A stretch of DNA of 64,000 nucleotides, from NCBI GenBank assembly GCA_008363385.1, contig RHKY01000025.1, positions 1 to 64,000 on the forward strand, written 5' to 3'. Numbering within the stretch: position 1 is the first letter of the stretch; each line of letters starts with the position of its first letter. The position numbers were made by a program, and so were the translations under genes. Shown piece by piece: positions 6,354 through 14,700 of this stretch. The DNA comes from Acidobacteriota bacterium. GTDB taxonomy: Bacteria > Acidobacteriota > Thermoanaerobaculia > UBA5066. The notes under the pieces were generated by a model. The model was given only the letters and a program-made list of their open reading frames with translations. It ran no database searches and was not told the DNA's origin.

Positions 6354-6995
6354 ATGAGACTTCGCGCCGGAGCCCTCGCCCTGGCCCTGGTGGGCCTCTT
6401 CTCCCTCCCCGCCGCCGCCGAGGGCCTCGTCCTGTTCGTCCAGGGCGGGGTGAACCAGGCAAACCCGAACACGGACGTGGGCCTGAAGAACTACACGGCC
6501 GAGAGCTCGGCCGGGACGGGGATCGTGGCGGGCCTCGGCCTGGAAGGCAGGCTGAGCAACGTCTTCACGTCGCAGGTGGACGTCCTCTGGGTGCAGCGGA
6601 ACACCGACGTGATGTGGGAGGGCGAGGGGCGCGCTCCGATCGACGCGTCGTACGAGGTGTCGTACGTCGACATCCCGTGGACGATCCGGGCCCGGTTCGG
6701 GTCGCGGAAGTTCCGTTTCTTCCTGACGGGGGGCGTCGTTTCCAGTATCGCGGTCGACGCCAAGTCGAACAACACCTCCGACGGGATCGAGGAGGAGTTC
6801 GACGTCGACGAGCAGTTCCACGGCTGGAACCTCTCGCTCCTCGGCGGCCTCGGGTTCGACGTCCAGCTCGGCAGCACGACGTGGCTCCGTCTCGAGGGGC
6901 GCTACCTCTACGGGCTGAAGAACATCACGACCGACGAGAGCAACTGGAAGACGCGCGACCTGCAGGGGCTGATCGGGGTCGGCATCGACCTGTGA
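6354..6995 (+). CDS. Outer-membrane beta-barrel protein (porin-like, small)
   Basis: 213-aa protein with a signal peptide (LALALVGLFSLPAAAEG) and eight or so amphipathic strands of the OMP_b-brl type. It begins with LVLFVQGGVNQANP and ends with LQGLIGVGIDL, a terminal strand as expected for outer-membrane insertion. Small 8-stranded barrels of this type have structural or adhesion roles; no specific function can be read. It lies 7 nt after the preceding exported-protein gene and probably shares its promoter. Confidence 0.75.
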   Translation: MRLRAGALALALVGLFSLPAAAEGLVLFVQGGVNQANPNTDVGLKNYTAESSAGTGIVAGLGLEGRLSNVFTSQVDVLWVQRNTDVMWEGEGRAPIDASYEVSYVDIPWTIRARFGSRKFRFFLTGGVVSSIAVDAKSNNTSDGIEEEFDVDEQFHGWNLSLLGGLGFDVQLGSTTWLRLEGRYLYGLKNITTDESNWKTRDLQGLIGVGIDL

Positions 6996-7035
6996 GGCCC
7001 CGGCCGCCCGCGGGCGGCACGGCGGGACCAGGGCA

Positions 7036-7335
7036 ATGGCAGAGGACCAGCGCGACGCGCTGCGCCGGCTCGGCGGCGGCTTCGAGCTGACGCCCCTCGC
7101 GGACGGCTCCGCCGTCCTCGTCGACCGCGCCACGCTCGAGGCCGTCGTGGTGAGCGACGTCGGCCGGAGGATCCTGGAGCGGCTGCGCCAGGGCGAGCGC
7201 GACCTCGACCGGATCGCCGAGGACGTCGCCGCGGCCTACGAGGTGTCTCTGGAAGAGGCCCGCCGCGACGCCGAGTCCTTCCTGACCGACCTCGACCGCC
7301 GCCTCGCGACCGAGTACATCGAGCCCTTGCAGTGA
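7036..7335 (+). CDS. PqqD-family RiPP recognition/chaperone protein (first copy)
   Basis: 99-aa PqqD-like winged-helix protein: ADGSAVLVDRATLEAVVVSD, then VGRRILERLRQGERDLDRIA and VAAAYEVSLEEARRDAESFL. PqqD proteins bind the leader region of RiPP precursors and deliver them to radical SAM enzymes. A second PqqD-like gene sits at 9121. The DUF2442 gene follows at once, and the nucleotidyltransferase gene converges on it. The fit with a RiPP locus is strong, but which PqqD serves the radical SAM enzyme is unknown; the second is nearer. Confidence 0.82.
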   Translation: MAEDQRDALRRLGGGFELTPLADGSAVLVDRATLEAVVVSDVGRRILERLRQGERDLDRIAEDVAAAYEVSLEEARRDAESFLTDLDRRLATEYIEPLQ

Positions 7336-7346
7336 GGGAAGCGAAA

Positions 7347-7601
7347 GTGAACCGGACGCCGACTGTGACCTCTGCCGAGCACCTGGGAGACCACCGCCTT
7401 CTCGTCACCTTCAGCGACGGCACCCGGAAGGCGATCGACTTCACCCGGTGGCTCAAGGGCCCGGTCTTCGAGCCGCTGAAGGACCCGGAGTACTTCAGGC
7501 GCTTCATCGTCGATGGGTGGACCGTTTCTTGGCCGAACGGCGCCGACATTGCACCGGAAGCGCTCTACGACTACGCCGAGGAGAGCCGCCCGGCGGCGTG
7601 A
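7347..7601 (+). CDS. DUF2442 domain protein
   Basis: 84-aa protein matching the DUF2442 pattern: VTSAEHLGDHRLLVTFSDGT, then WLKGPVFEPLKDPEYFRRF and WTVSWPNGADIAPEALYDYA. Function is unknown; relatives often accompany DUF4160 proteins in TA-like pairs, but no DUF4160 gene is present here. GTG at 7347 is chosen because homology begins there; a GTG at 7332 overlapping the pqqD stop is possible and would imply coupling. Its role beside PqqD is unexplained. Confidence 0.75.
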   Translation: MNRTPTVTSAEHLGDHRLLVTFSDGTRKAIDFTRWLKGPVFEPLKDPEYFRRFIVDGWTVSWPNGADIAPEALYDYAEESRPAA

Positions 7602-7656
7602 CGGATCCGGAATCCGGACGGAGGGCTGTCCCTGGCGACGCGCGAGGAGGATCCCC

Positions 7657-8919
7657 CTACCTCTCCCTCCGCGACTGGCGGGCCGCGGCGAGGGTGTAGC
7701 GGACGAGCTTGGCGGCGAGGTGGAAGGGGCGGAGGGCCAGCGCCGCGATGTGCGCCGTTCGCGTCTTGGCCCCGTAGAGCTTGCGAGTCTGGGCGGGTTC
7801 CAGCGCGACGGCGTCCCACGCCTGCCGGAGGAGGCCGAGCGGCCCGCGGCGGTCCGACGGGAGCGTGGAGATCGACCGGAGCTTGAGAGAGCGGGCGTAC
7901 TCCGGGTCTAGGGCTCCCCGGAGGAAGTGGCCGAGGAGGCGGGCCTCGGGCGACTCCGCGTCCGTCAGGACGGCTCGCCCTCCCTCGCGGGCGAGGCGGC
8001 CGGGGAGCGCCCAGGCCGCGCGGGCGTCTTCCGCGGCGACCTCCGCGGCGACGAGGCGGAGCGCGGCGGCGAGGACCTCGTCCGCGGCGGGGAGGTCGGC
8101 CTCCGCCTCCGCTGCCGCCGAGCGGGCCAGGTCCTGGAGGTCGGCCAGCATCCTCAGCGGCGGGTAGGCCGAGGGCTCAAGGCCGTGCTGGTAGATCCCG
8201 TGCGCGAGCGCGTGGGCCGCCAGGAGGGCCGGGACGGGGACGAGGGACGCCTCGCCTCCGGGCTCGCCGGCAACCTCCCGGACGAGCCCCTCGCGGACGA
8301 CGTCCTCCAGCCGCGCCTCGCCCGTCCCGGGAGAGAGGCGGACGCCGGGGATCGTCCGGTGCAGCTCCAGCATGCCGCCTCGGGGGTGGAGGAGCGGCGG
8401 GTGCTGGTGGGCGTAGGCCGGCCCGTCCGAGACGAGGAACCCGTCGGCCGCGAGCGCCGCCACGAGGCGCGAGGCGTCCTCGTCGGCGACGAGGACGTCC
8501 ACGTCGGCCGCCGGGCGTGAGGCGGGCGAGGCCGCTCCCGAGAGGCAGAGAGCGGCGAACTTGAGGGGGACCGCGCGGATCCCCTCCCGCGCCGCGACGC
8601 GGCAGACGAGGCGCGCGAGCGCCAGGAGGCGGGTCGCCGCGACGGCCTCGCACCGGTAGGCCGCCGTGGCGTCTCCGGCGGCCTCCGCTCCCAGGTCCCC
8701 GACCAGCCGGATCGGTCCCCACCGGTCGGCGATCCGCGAGACGACGCCGAGCCGCGTGGCGAGGCCGACGGCCTCCTTCGCGTCGAACGGCTCCCCCGGG
8801 GGCGCTCCAACGGGGCCGAAGGCGCGGTCGAGGACCCACGCGACCTCCGGCGTGACCTCCAGCCCGGCCGGCCGCGGTGCGATCGGCGTGGGGGCGCGCG
8901 GGGCACCGGCCTTCGACAC
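7657..8919 (-). CDS. PF14907-type nucleotidyltransferase family protein (RiPP-associated)
   Basis: 420-aa protein of the uncharacterised nucleotidyltransferase family seen beside PqqD, HprK-like kinases and lasso/other RiPP genes. The catalytic aspartate motif is RPAADVDVLVADED near residue 140, preceded by GIRAVPLKFAAL and followed by GMLELHRTIPG; a helical C-terminal half follows. Family members are thought to transfer a nucleotidyl or phosphoryl group to a peptide or small molecule. It is divergent from the second pqqD across a 200-bp region with an 18-bp palindrome. The GTG start lies 6 nt after TAACCT (8926-8931) with no Shine-Dalgarno. Confidence 0.75.
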   Translation of the reverse strand: MSKAGAPRAPTPIAPRPAGLEVTPEVAWVLDRAFGPVGAPPGEPFDAKEAVGLATRLGVVSRIADRWGPIRLVGDLGAEAAGDATAAYRCEAVAATRLLALARLVCRVAAREGIRAVPLKFAALCLSGAASPASRPAADVDVLVADEDASRLVAALAADGFLVSDGPAYAHQHPPLLHPRGGMLELHRTIPGVRLSPGTGEARLEDVVREGLVREVAGEPGGEASLVPVPALLAAHALAHGIYQHGLEPSAYPPLRMLADLQDLARSAAAEAEADLPAADEVLAAALRLVAAEVAAEDARAAWALPGRLAREGGRAVLTDAESPEARLLGHFLRGALDPEYARSLKLRSISTLPSDRRGPLGLLRQAWDAVALEPAQTRKLYGAKTRTAHIAALALRPFHLAAKLVRYTLAAARQSRRER

Positions 8920-8991
8920 GCCGGGAGGTTACCGCCGGCCGCTGAGCGCGTGTTCGACCGGACGAACGCAGGAAACGCGAGCCGCCGGGGA

Positions 8992-9009
8992 CCGTGATCC
9001 GGATCACGG
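8992..9009. promoter_or_regulatory. Perfect 18-bp palindrome, candidate operator of the RiPP locus
   Basis: CCGTGATCCGGATCACGG is perfectly self-complementary. It sits in the 201-bp intergenic region between the divergent nucleotidyltransferase gene and the second pqqD. The core GTGAT-N4-ATCAC resembles CRP/FNR-family half-site geometry. The regulator is unknown and no regulator gene is adjacent. The rest of 8920-9120 shows no gene. Confidence 0.5.
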
Positions 9010-9120
9010 ATTCGCCGAGGGGTACACCGGGCCTATTGTGCGAGCCGCTCGATTTGAGCGATGCTCCGATGGGGTCATGGGGCCATGGGGACCCCGTGAA
9101 CCCGAAGGGGCGGTGGACAC

Positions 9121-9444
9121 ATGACCGAGACGGCCGAGCAGCAGGCTCGCGATCTCGACGGGGCGGCTGTATTCGGCCGCGCCGAGGGAGTCGTCCTGCG
9201 CGAGGTCGCCGGCGAGTCGCTCCTCGTCCCGGTCCGCAAGGGCGTCGCGAACCTCGACGTCCTCTTCGCCCTCAACGCGGTCGGCGCCGAGATCTGGCGG
9301 CGCCTGGACGGCGCGACGCCGCTCGACGCGGTCCTCGACGCGGTCCTGGAGAAGTTCGACGTCTCCCGGGAGGAAGCGCGTGCCGACCTCGCCGAGTTCG
9401 TCGAGAGCCTGGGCCAGGCCCGTCTCCTGGAGAGGAAGGCCTGA
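9121..9444 (+). CDS. PqqD-family RiPP recognition/chaperone protein (second copy)
   Basis: 107-aa PqqD-like protein: LLVPVRKGVANLDVLFALNA, then VGAEIWRRLDGATPLDAVLD and VLEKFDVSREEARADLAEFV. It is expected to bind the leader of the 59-aa precursor encoded 1.1 kb downstream and present it to the radical SAM enzyme encoded 1 nt later. ATG at 9121 is the first start after the divergent promoter region. It heads a co-directional run of chaperone, radical SAM enzyme, precursor, kinase, C25 protein and S26-like peptidase. Confidence 0.85.
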   Translation: MTETAEQQARDLDGAAVFGRAEGVVLREVAGESLLVPVRKGVANLDVLFALNAVGAEIWRRLDGATPLDAVLDAVLEKFDVSREEARADLAEFVESLGQARLLERKA

Positions 9445-9445
9445 C

Positions 9446-10546
9446 GTGGCCCAAGCCGCGCTTCCCGCGTCCGCTCCCTCGCGCCGGCTGGCCGACCTGA
9501 TGCGGCGGGCCGTCCTGGAGAGGATCCCCGTCAGCGGCTCGTTCGCGCTGACGCACCGCTGCAACCTCCGGTGCTTCCACTGCTACCTGGGCGACGAGCG
9601 CCTGGGGACGGCGGGGGGCGCCGGGGACCGGGACACGGCGTTCTGGCTGGACGTCGTCGACCAGGTGGCCGAAGCCGGCTGCCTGAACCTCCTGATCACG
9701 GGCGGCGAGCCGATGCAGCGCCCCGACTTCGGGGCGGTGTACGAGCGGGCGGCCACGAGCGGGATCCTCGTCACCGTCTTCACGAACGCCACGCGCGTGA
9801 CGCGGCCGGTCCTCGAGCTCTTCGACGAGCTGCCGCCCCGGCTCGTCGAGGTCTCCCTCTACGGCGCCACCCGGGAGACGTACGAGACGGTGACCGGGGT
9901 CCCGGGCTCGTACCGGCGGTGCCTGGAGGGCGTCGACGCGCTCCTTTCGGCCGGCGTGAAGGTCGGCCTGAAGACGATGCTGATGGCGGAGACGCGCGAC
10001 GAGATCGCCGAGATGCGCCGGATGGCCGAGGCGCGCGGCGCTTCGTTCCGGCTCGACCCGTCGCTCTTCCCCTGCCGCGACGGGGACACGGCGCCGCTCG
10101 AGCACCGGGTCCCGCCCGCCGAGGCGGTCGCCATCGAGATGCAGGACGAGGCGTACCGCCGCCGCGCGGGGGACTACTACGGGAAGAAGAGGCACCTCCC
10201 GCCGGGCGAGTCCGTCTACTCCTGCACGGCGGGCCGGACGAACTTCCACGTCGACGCGCGCGGGCACCTCTTCGCGTGCATGATGGTGACCTCGGACGGG
10301 TTCGACCTGACGCGCGGGAGGTTCGCCGAGGGGTGGGGCGGCCCCGTCGCGCGCTTCCTCGACCAGCCGGCCCCGCCCGGGTACGAGTGCCACACCTGCG
10401 AGCGGCGTTTCATCTGCGGAATCTGCCCCGCGCAGTTCGCCATGGAGACCGGGAGCCCCGAACGGAAGTCGGAGTACGTCTGCAGGCTGGGCGAGGAGCG
10501 CCACGGCTACCTCGCGCCGGGCGCGGTGCGCCTCCCGGCCCACTGA
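9446..10546 (+). CDS. Radical SAM/SPASM peptide maturase
   Basis: 366-aa radical SAM enzyme. The [4Fe-4S] motif CNLRCFHCY lies near residue 38, GGEP near 90 and a TIM-barrel strand VEVSLYGATRETYETVTGVP follows. The C-terminal SPASM-type cysteines are at CTAG...FAC (about 260-275) and CHTCERRFICGICPAQF (about 316), ending with VCRLG. Such enzymes install thioether, C-C or epimerised residues in RiPP precursors. The GTG start is preceded by AGGAAGG and lies 1 nt after the pqqD stop. The precursor gene 11 nt downstream has three cysteines, so a thioether product is plausible but unproven. Confidence 0.9.
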   Translation: MAQAALPASAPSRRLADLMRRAVLERIPVSGSFALTHRCNLRCFHCYLGDERLGTAGGAGDRDTAFWLDVVDQVAEAGCLNLLITGGEPMQRPDFGAVYERAATSGILVTVFTNATRVTRPVLELFDELPPRLVEVSLYGATRETYETVTGVPGSYRRCLEGVDALLSAGVKVGLKTMLMAETRDEIAEMRRMAEARGASFRLDPSLFPCRDGDTAPLEHRVPPAEAVAIEMQDEAYRRRAGDYYGKKRHLPPGESVYSCTAGRTNFHVDARGHLFACMMVTSDGFDLTRGRFAEGWGGPVARFLDQPAPPGYECHTCERRFICGICPAQFAMETGSPERKSEYVCRLGEERHGYLAPGAVRLPAH

Positions 10547-10557
10547 AAGAGCCGAAG

Positions 10558-10737
10558 ATGACAGAGCACGAGAGCGACCGGAAGCCGAAGCAGCCCTACG
10601 AGAAGCCCCGGGTCGAGGCCATCGAGCTGAAGGCCGACGAGGTCCTGGCCGTCGGGTGCAAGACCGCCTCGGGCGCCAACACGGGGCAGATGGTCACGTG
10701 CGGCTCGACGAACTTCTGCGTCGAGGTCGGGTCCTAG
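10558..10737 (+). CDS. Candidate RiPP precursor peptide (59 aa, three Cys)
   Basis: 59-aa peptide between the radical SAM enzyme and the kinase. The charged leader (1-31) contains PYEKPRVEAIELKADEVLA, a KPxxxxxxLxxDEVLA pattern that I associate with PqqD/radical-SAM-dependent precursors. The putative core from residue 32 is Gly/Ser/Thr/Asn-rich with Cys34, Cys48 and Cys54 (VGCKTASG, VTCGSTNFCVEVGS). VLAVG would be a plausible cleavage region. The ATG at 10558 follows the radical SAM stop by 11 nt. It is too short for generic gene callers. The precursor role rests on position, composition and length. Confidence 0.8.
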   Translation: MTEHESDRKPKQPYEKPRVEAIELKADEVLAVGCKTASGANTGQMVTCGSTNFCVEVGS

Positions 10738-10758
10738 AGGCCTCGCGCGGAGAGCCGC

Positions 10759-11727
10759 ATGGCCAGGCTCCTCTCCCCCCGCCTTCTCTACAGGGTGGGG
10801 GGAGAAGGGTTCCTGCTCGAATCGAACGAAACCCCCATTTCGCTCGACGTTCCTGCCTGCTACGGGCCGTTCGTCGAGGCCGCCCCGGAGGCCGGAGAGG
10901 GCGGCGCGATACGCGTCGGGATCGAGGTGGGTCCCCTCGAGCCGCCCACGGGCGAGCCGATCTTCGACGCGGGCTCCTGGCGCGTCCTGCGCCACGACGG
11001 GGAGCGCTCCGTCGTCTTCCAGACCGTCCTGATGTCCGAGCCGCTCTACGAGGCCCGTTTCCGGCCGGGGGCTCGTGAGGTCCGGCTTTCCTGCTCGCCG
11101 GGAACGGTCACCGAGCGGGACGGGAGACGCGCGGTCGACTGCCACTTCCGCTATCCGCTCGACCAGGTCCTGACGATGTACGAGCTGGGGAGCCGCGGGC
11201 TGATCGTCCACTCGGCGGGCGTGATCGCCGGCGGCCGGGGCCTCGTCCTGGCGGGCGTCTCCGGCGCGGGGAAGAGCACCGTGACGCGGCTCGCGGCGAG
11301 CCGGCCCGGGTTCGTGGCCGTCAGCGACGACCGGGTGATCCTGCGGACCGACGGCCCGGACGGGGCCGCGATGCACGGGACCCCCTGGCACGGCGAGGAG
11401 GCCGTGGCGAGGAGCGAGTCGGCCCCGCTGCACGGCCTCCTCTTCCTGGTGAAGGGGGACCGGAACGAGGTGCGGCCGATCTCGCGCCGCGAGGCCCTGG
11501 CGCGCCTCCTCCCGACCGTCTCCCTCCCCTGGTACGACCCCGAGGCCCGGGACGCGGGCCTCGCCGCGTGCGACGCGGTGGTCCGGGGGGTTCCGGCGGG
11601 CGTCTTCACCTTCCGGCCCGAGCCGGGCGCCGTCGAGGCGCTCGAGGCCTTCCTCGACCGCGGGGCGGTCGGCGTTGCGAGCGGCCCCTCGCGGACCTAC
11701 ATTCCTACGTGCGGAGGCGCGCCATGA
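10759..11727 (+). CDS. HprK-like serine kinase of the RiPP locus
   Basis: 322-aa protein with an HPr-kinase-like P-loop domain. GLIVHSAGVIAGGRGLVLAG leads into the Walker A GVSGAGKST (about residues 166-174), followed by FVAVSDDRVILR (Asp pair expected for catalysis) and a C-terminal helical tail. The N-terminal ~110 residues are the variable strand-rich part. HprK homologues phosphorylate serine residues of lasso-type and other RiPP precursors, so the 59-aa peptide is a candidate substrate. It starts 21 nt after the precursor gene with a GGAGAG site. Its stop overlaps the giant C25 gene (ATGA), so both are translated together. Confidence 0.82.
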   Translation: MARLLSPRLLYRVGGEGFLLESNETPISLDVPACYGPFVEAAPEAGEGGAIRVGIEVGPLEPPTGEPIFDAGSWRVLRHDGERSVVFQTVLMSEPLYEARFRPGAREVRLSCSPGTVTERDGRRAVDCHFRYPLDQVLTMYELGSRGLIVHSAGVIAGGRGLVLAGVSGAGKSTVTRLAASRPGFVAVSDDRVILRTDGPDGAAMHGTPWHGEEAVARSESAPLHGLLFLVKGDRNEVRPISRREALARLLPTVSLPWYDPEARDAGLAACDAVVRGVPAGVFTFRPEPGAVEALEAFLDRGAVGVASGPSRTYIPTCGGAP

Positions 11728-14700
11728 CAGAGCGCAAGTCGGTTCCCTTCCGGTGGTTCGGGGCGGTGGCGGCCTGCCTCCTCCTCGCGGCCTCGCCTTC
11801 GGCCCTCGGCCAGGGGTCGGCAGGGTACAGCGAGTACTTCGTCCCGGCGAACGAAGACAACATGGCGACGATCTTCAACGTCCTCGACGCCGGCGGGGGC
11901 ACGACCATGCGCTCCGTGATCGTGGTGACGGCCTGGGCGCCGAACACCACGATCTACGTCGACCACTGGGAGAACGGGTACGACTTCGACCCGAACAACC
12001 CCGGCAGCCCGGCGGCCTGCCAGGTCACGACGGGCGTCCTCACGTCCGCCGCCACGTGCTCGGTCTCGCTCGCCAACGCCGGGTCGCTCCGGGTCTTCGA
12101 GTCGGCGAACATCCCCACGCCGCGAAACTCCGCGAACGCCTACTACGACGGGCGCGACAGGATCTACATCGCGGGCGGCGCGGTGACAGTCACGCGGGCC
12201 TCCGGGCTGGAGGGCCGGTGGGCGGGCGACCAGGCCTCGGCCTGGGAGGTCTACCCGGTCAAGCCGCAGCTCACCACGTACGAGCTCCCCTTCGGCGAGA
12301 ACCTCTACGCGGCGGACCCGACGAACTTCCTCGGCTTCCAGCGCGTCTTCGCCATCATCCAGGCGACGAGGGACAACACGACGTTCCAGGTCGACCTGGA
12401 CGGAAACGGGACGTGGGACGTCCTGAACCAGAACGGGGACGGGGACAGGACGGACCCCGGAGACACGAACACGGTGACCTTGCAGGCGGGCCAGAACTTC
12501 CTCCTCGACCGCGTCAGCGCGTGCCCGACCGGCACGTGCAGCCAGACGACGGGAAGCCTCAACTCCCGGACCATCGTCCAGGGGAACGAGACGCTCCAGG
12601 TCAAGTTCGTGACGGGACGAGTCAACTCCGGCTACACGGCGCGCGGCCTGAGCGCCTTCCCCCGCGGCTACTGGACGAGCGACTACTACGCCCCGTTCGA
12701 CCAGAGCACGACGGCCGGCCGGCAGACCGACTACTACCTCTACAACCCGCAGAGCACGAACCTGACGGTCAGCTGGCAGTCCAGGACGGGATCGGGCTCC
12801 TTCACGCTGACCCCGGGGCAGACGGGGTCGTACCGGCAGCTGGTCGGCGCGGTGCCGGTCGGATCCGGCCTCTACTTCAGCGCGCCCGCGGAGTTCTGGG
12901 GGGTCGGCTTCGGCGACTCGGGGAACAACACGTACGAGTGGGGCTACAGCCTCCTCCCGTCGACGCTCCTCTACCGCGAGCACTACATGGGGTGGGCGCC
13001 CGGCTCCCTCCCTGTCGGAGGGGCGACCACCTACGACGACGACGGGGTCTTCCTGACCCCCGCCCAGGACAACACGACCGTCTTCGTGGACTTCAACAAC
13101 ACCCCCCCGAACCCGGTCCAGACGTACACGCTGAACCGACTCCAGACCCAGTACATCTACGACCCGAACGACGGGAACCTCACTGGGGCGCGAATCTGGG
13201 CGACGGGCCTCTTCACGATGGCCTACGGGGAGCACCCGACGAACGCGGGGACGACGACGCCGTCGCTCGACCTCGGGTACGTGGCGATCCCGGGAACCGA
13301 CTACATCGACATCGTCCTCGGCGTCGACAAGTCGGCGAACCCTTCGGTGGTGGGGACCGCGGCCGGCTCGACGACCACGTTCACGCTGACGGCCGAGACC
13401 CGGAAATACGCCCTCAACACGGTGACGATCGTCGACGACCTCCCGGCAGGCTGGTCGTTCCAGACCGACAGCGCCACGATCACGCTCCCGGACCTGAGTA
13501 CGATCTCCGGGTCGGCCGCCAACCCGACGATCAGCGGCCAGACGCTGACCTGGCCGACCTCCCTCTTCCCGGGCGGGATGGCCCCGAACCAGCGGATCGT
13601 CGTCTCGTTCACGGCGGTCGCCCCCGCCTCGACCCCCGGGACGCTCAGCCAGAACCGCGTCACGGCGACCGGCACGCGCACCGTCGGCGGCATCACGCAG
13701 ACCTTCAGCGCCACGAACTTCGCCTACGTCGTCTCGGGGGCCTTCCAGATCACGAAGAGCTCGAACGCCGCGAACCCGCTCTTCCCGGGTGACACGTTCA
13801 CGTACACGGTCACGGTGACGAACCCGGCCGCGAGCCCCACGCAGACCGGCGTCACCCTCTACGACCCGATTCCCGTGGGGCTGACGGCGAGCGGCTCGGC
13901 GACCCTGAGCCGGTCGAGCGTCGCGGACGCCTTTGCGAGCGCAGCCTACAACCTGAACGTGGGGACTCGCAGCTGGACGGGTAGCTGGACAGAGGCGGCC
14001 GACGACGCGTCCGCCTCGACGGGAAAGATCCAGGTGAGCGGAGGCGAGCTCCGCCTCGGGAACGTCCTCGTGGCGCAGGACAACTTCGACACGAACGGCT
14101 CCTTTGCCGGGACCAACGGCACGGCCGCCTGGAACGGGCCCTGGGTGGAGAGCGACTCTTACGGCGGCGCGCAGGATGCGGCCGCTGGCGGCATCCGCGT
14201 GGCCGGGAACCAGCTCAGGCTCAACAACGACAACGCTGTGACGACTCAGTCGGTGACGCGTGGCATCAACCTGACGAACGTTGGCGCGACGCAGGCCACG
14301 CTCTACTTCACCTGCGGGAGCCTCGGCGCCGAGGCGGGCGACAACTCGGTGGTCCAGTACCGGCTCAACGGCACCGGCGGGTTCACGACTCTGGAGACCT
14401 ACACGGCCGGCGTCTGCGCCAGCCCGCGCACCATCACGGTCCCGAGTTTCCCGAGCACGACGACCAGCCTCGAGGTTCGCTTCGCGGTCCTCAGCGCCAC
14501 CGCCTACACCGACACCTACACCAACGAACGCTTCTGGGCCGACAACGTCACGCTCACCGTGACCGGGGGCACGCCCTCCGTCTCGCGCAGCCTGGACCTG
14601 ACCAGCACCGGCGCGACGCAGGCGACCCTGACGTTCGACTACAGGACGTCCGGGACGCTCGGCGCCGCCGACGACATCACGGTGCAATCCCGGACGGGCG

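Noticed and set aside
9036-9075. Promoter directly upstream of the second pqqD (TATTGT or TTGTGC hexamers)
   Set aside because: Several weak overlapping matches, none with a good partner at 16-18 nt; not strong enough to annotate.
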